Shown in pieces: positions 50,775 through 51,643 of a DNA stretch of 51,643 nt. The notes under the pieces are model-generated. The model was not told where the DNA came from. It saw only the letters and a program-made list of their open reading frames with translations, and made no database searches. Numbering within the stretch: the first letter of the stretch is position 1; each line of letters starts with the position of its first letter. The stretch comes from Sphaerisporangium melleum (lineage in GTDB: Bacteria > Actinomycetota > Actinomycetes > Streptosporangiales > Streptosporangiaceae): assembly GCF_014646695.1 (NCBI RefSeq), contig NZ_BMNT01000017.1, positions 35,941-87,583 on the forward strand, given 5' to 3'. The position numbers and the translations under genes were made by a program.

Positions 50775-51643
50775 ATGGCCTGGCAGTTGCACTTCACCTC
50801 GGCGGAGGCGGGGCCCGCGGGACGGGCCGGGTTCCAGTTCGTGGCCGAGTCACCCGGGCTGCCGCCCGGCCTCGCCGGTAAGGTCGCGGCCTACCTCGCC
50901 TACCGGCCGCCGCCCAGCGCCCCTCTCGCCCCGACCGCCGCCCAGGTCGCCGCGCTGCCGGTCGCGCTGTCGTACGGGCCCGTCGGAGGGCTGTGCGTCC
51001 TGACCCGCTGCGTCTACCTCGGCCAGGACTACTCCGGCCGGTACGGCAACTACCTGGGCCACGCGGTCGTGGCCGAGCCCGAGGAGCTGACCGGCCTGCG
51101 TCCGGTGGAGTTCTGGCGGGCCCCCCTGTGGGCGGACACTCCGGCGCCGGCGGGTACGCCGCTGCCCGCGCCGGCGGACCTGCCGCCGGGCGACCAGGTG
51201 GACCCCGAGTCGCTGGCCTCCTGGCTCGCCTCCGGCGGCGAGACCGCCTACGCGCGGCTCGGCGCCCTGCTGGAGACGGTCGTCACGGCCCTCGCGCGGG
51301 GGCACGGGCGGCTCGTGCTGGTGTGCGCCGACGTGGAGGAGATCGTGCGGTGGATCGGGGCGATCTCCTATTCGCTGCCCTGGCAGGTGGCGGCCCGGCT
51401 GCCGTTCTGCACCTACAGCGCCGACCCGGCCACGGCGCCGCAGCTCATCGTCGGGACGACACCCGACGTGTGGATGCCCTCGGACGTGGACGCGGCCGTG
51501 GTGCGGCTGGACGAGCCGCCCGCGGTGCGAACCGCTCCGCTCGGCCGTTTCGCCCGTACGGTCATCGACTGCTGGCGGCACATGGACCTGGCCGGCATCG
51601 ACGCCATCGCCGAACTCGGCTCGGCCACCGAGAGCGGTGACGA
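50775..51643 (+). CDS. GAP1-N2-type GTPase-associated protein, 3' end outside window
   Basis: At least 289 residues, open to the window end. The N terminus WQLHFTSAEAGPAGRAGFQFV and SPGLPPGL match the GAP1-N2 family start; DYSGRYGNYLGHAVV, FWRAPLWA and LPWQVAARLPFCTY are the conserved body motifs. GAP1 proteins always accompany a DO-GTPase and are proposed to be its regulator or effector adaptor. ATG 50775 has GGAGGTG 7 bases upstream. The 128-base gap after the GTPase is Arg/Pro-coding-like GC-rich DNA without a gene. Further members of the system are expected just past the window. Confidence 0.85.
   Translation, partial: MAWQLHFTSAEAGPAGRAGFQFVAESPGLPPGLAGKVAAYLAYRPPPSAPLAPTAAQVAALPVALSYGPVGGLCVLTRCVYLGQDYSGRYGNYLGHAVVAEPEELTGLRPVEFWRAPLWADTPAPAGTPLPAPADLPPGDQVDPESLASWLASGGETAYARLGALLETVVTALARGHGRLVLVCADVEEIVRWIGAISYSLPWQVAARLPFCTYSADPATAPQLIVGTTPDVWMPSDVDAAVVRLDEPPAVRTAPLGRFARTVIDCWRHMDLAGIDAIAELGSATESGD

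Overview
This is a high-GC actinomycete chromosome segment. The codon bias, frequent GTG starts and housekeeping gene order (erpA/nadA, pspA-pspAA-htpX-pspAB, cobU/cobS, pepA, lpdA-sucB, lipB-lipA, glnA, glnE) match the conserved core of Streptomyces and its relatives. I favour Streptosporangiales, but only as an inference. No rRNA, tRNA, CRISPR array, transposase or phage gene was seen. The window cuts into a gene at each end.

Region by region. 1-4.9 kb: sulfur and Fe-S metabolism (a truncated cysteine desulfurase, a TusA-like carrier, an ErpA-type carrier) with the Fe-S enzyme NadA and a PfkB sugar or nucleoside kinase. 4.9-9.6 kb: a secreted SIMPL protein, a receptor-type Ser/Thr kinase and an MprF-like membrane aminoacyltransferase. 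9.8-12.4 kb: the phage-shock membrane-stress set. 12.6-16.6 kb: a DUF3043 membrane protein, a membrane-anchored SUKH-like protein, an aldo/keto reductase, and two non-coding repeat patches (13.3-13.6 kb and 16.07-16.29 kb). 16.9-19 kb: late cobalamin genes. 19.1-29.8 kb: PepA, the E3 and E2 subunits of a 2-oxoacid dehydrogenase, an SDR protein, peptidase E, LipB and LipA (which make the lipoyl group E2 carries), DUF4191, a methyltransferase and an RDD protein. 29.8-31.5 kb: glnA behind a clear GlnR operator. Its adenylylating partner glnE lies at 39.8-42.8 kb, followed by a glutamine amidotransferase.

Two accessory islands stand out. (1) 33.1-37.4 kb is a compact RiPP-type locus. It has a 129-residue acidic precursor with four near-regular repeats centred on Asn-His-Asn, a stem-loop, a YcaO cyclodehydratase/thioamidation enzyme, an unusually long TfuA-like protein and a TPR protein. 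YcaO with TfuA is the known signature of peptide backbone thioamidation, so the best guess is a multi-core thioamidated peptide built on NHN. No transporter or dedicated protease is seen. Two microprotein genes (32.35 and 32.80 kb) sit just upstream. (2) 44.0 kb to the window end is an operon of a GrpE-like protein, a lid-less DnaK-like Hsp70, a 959-residue scaffold with Fn3-like repeats, a zinc-ribbon TRAFAC GTPase and a GAP1-N2-type protein. This composition belongs to the GTPase-centred chaperone/conflict systems described in multicellular bacteria.

Regulation visible in sequence. About a dozen genes have a TANNNT-type -10 box ending 6-8 nt before the start codon with no Shine-Dalgarno, indicating leaderless mRNAs. 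Strong GC-rich stem-loops close most transcription units.
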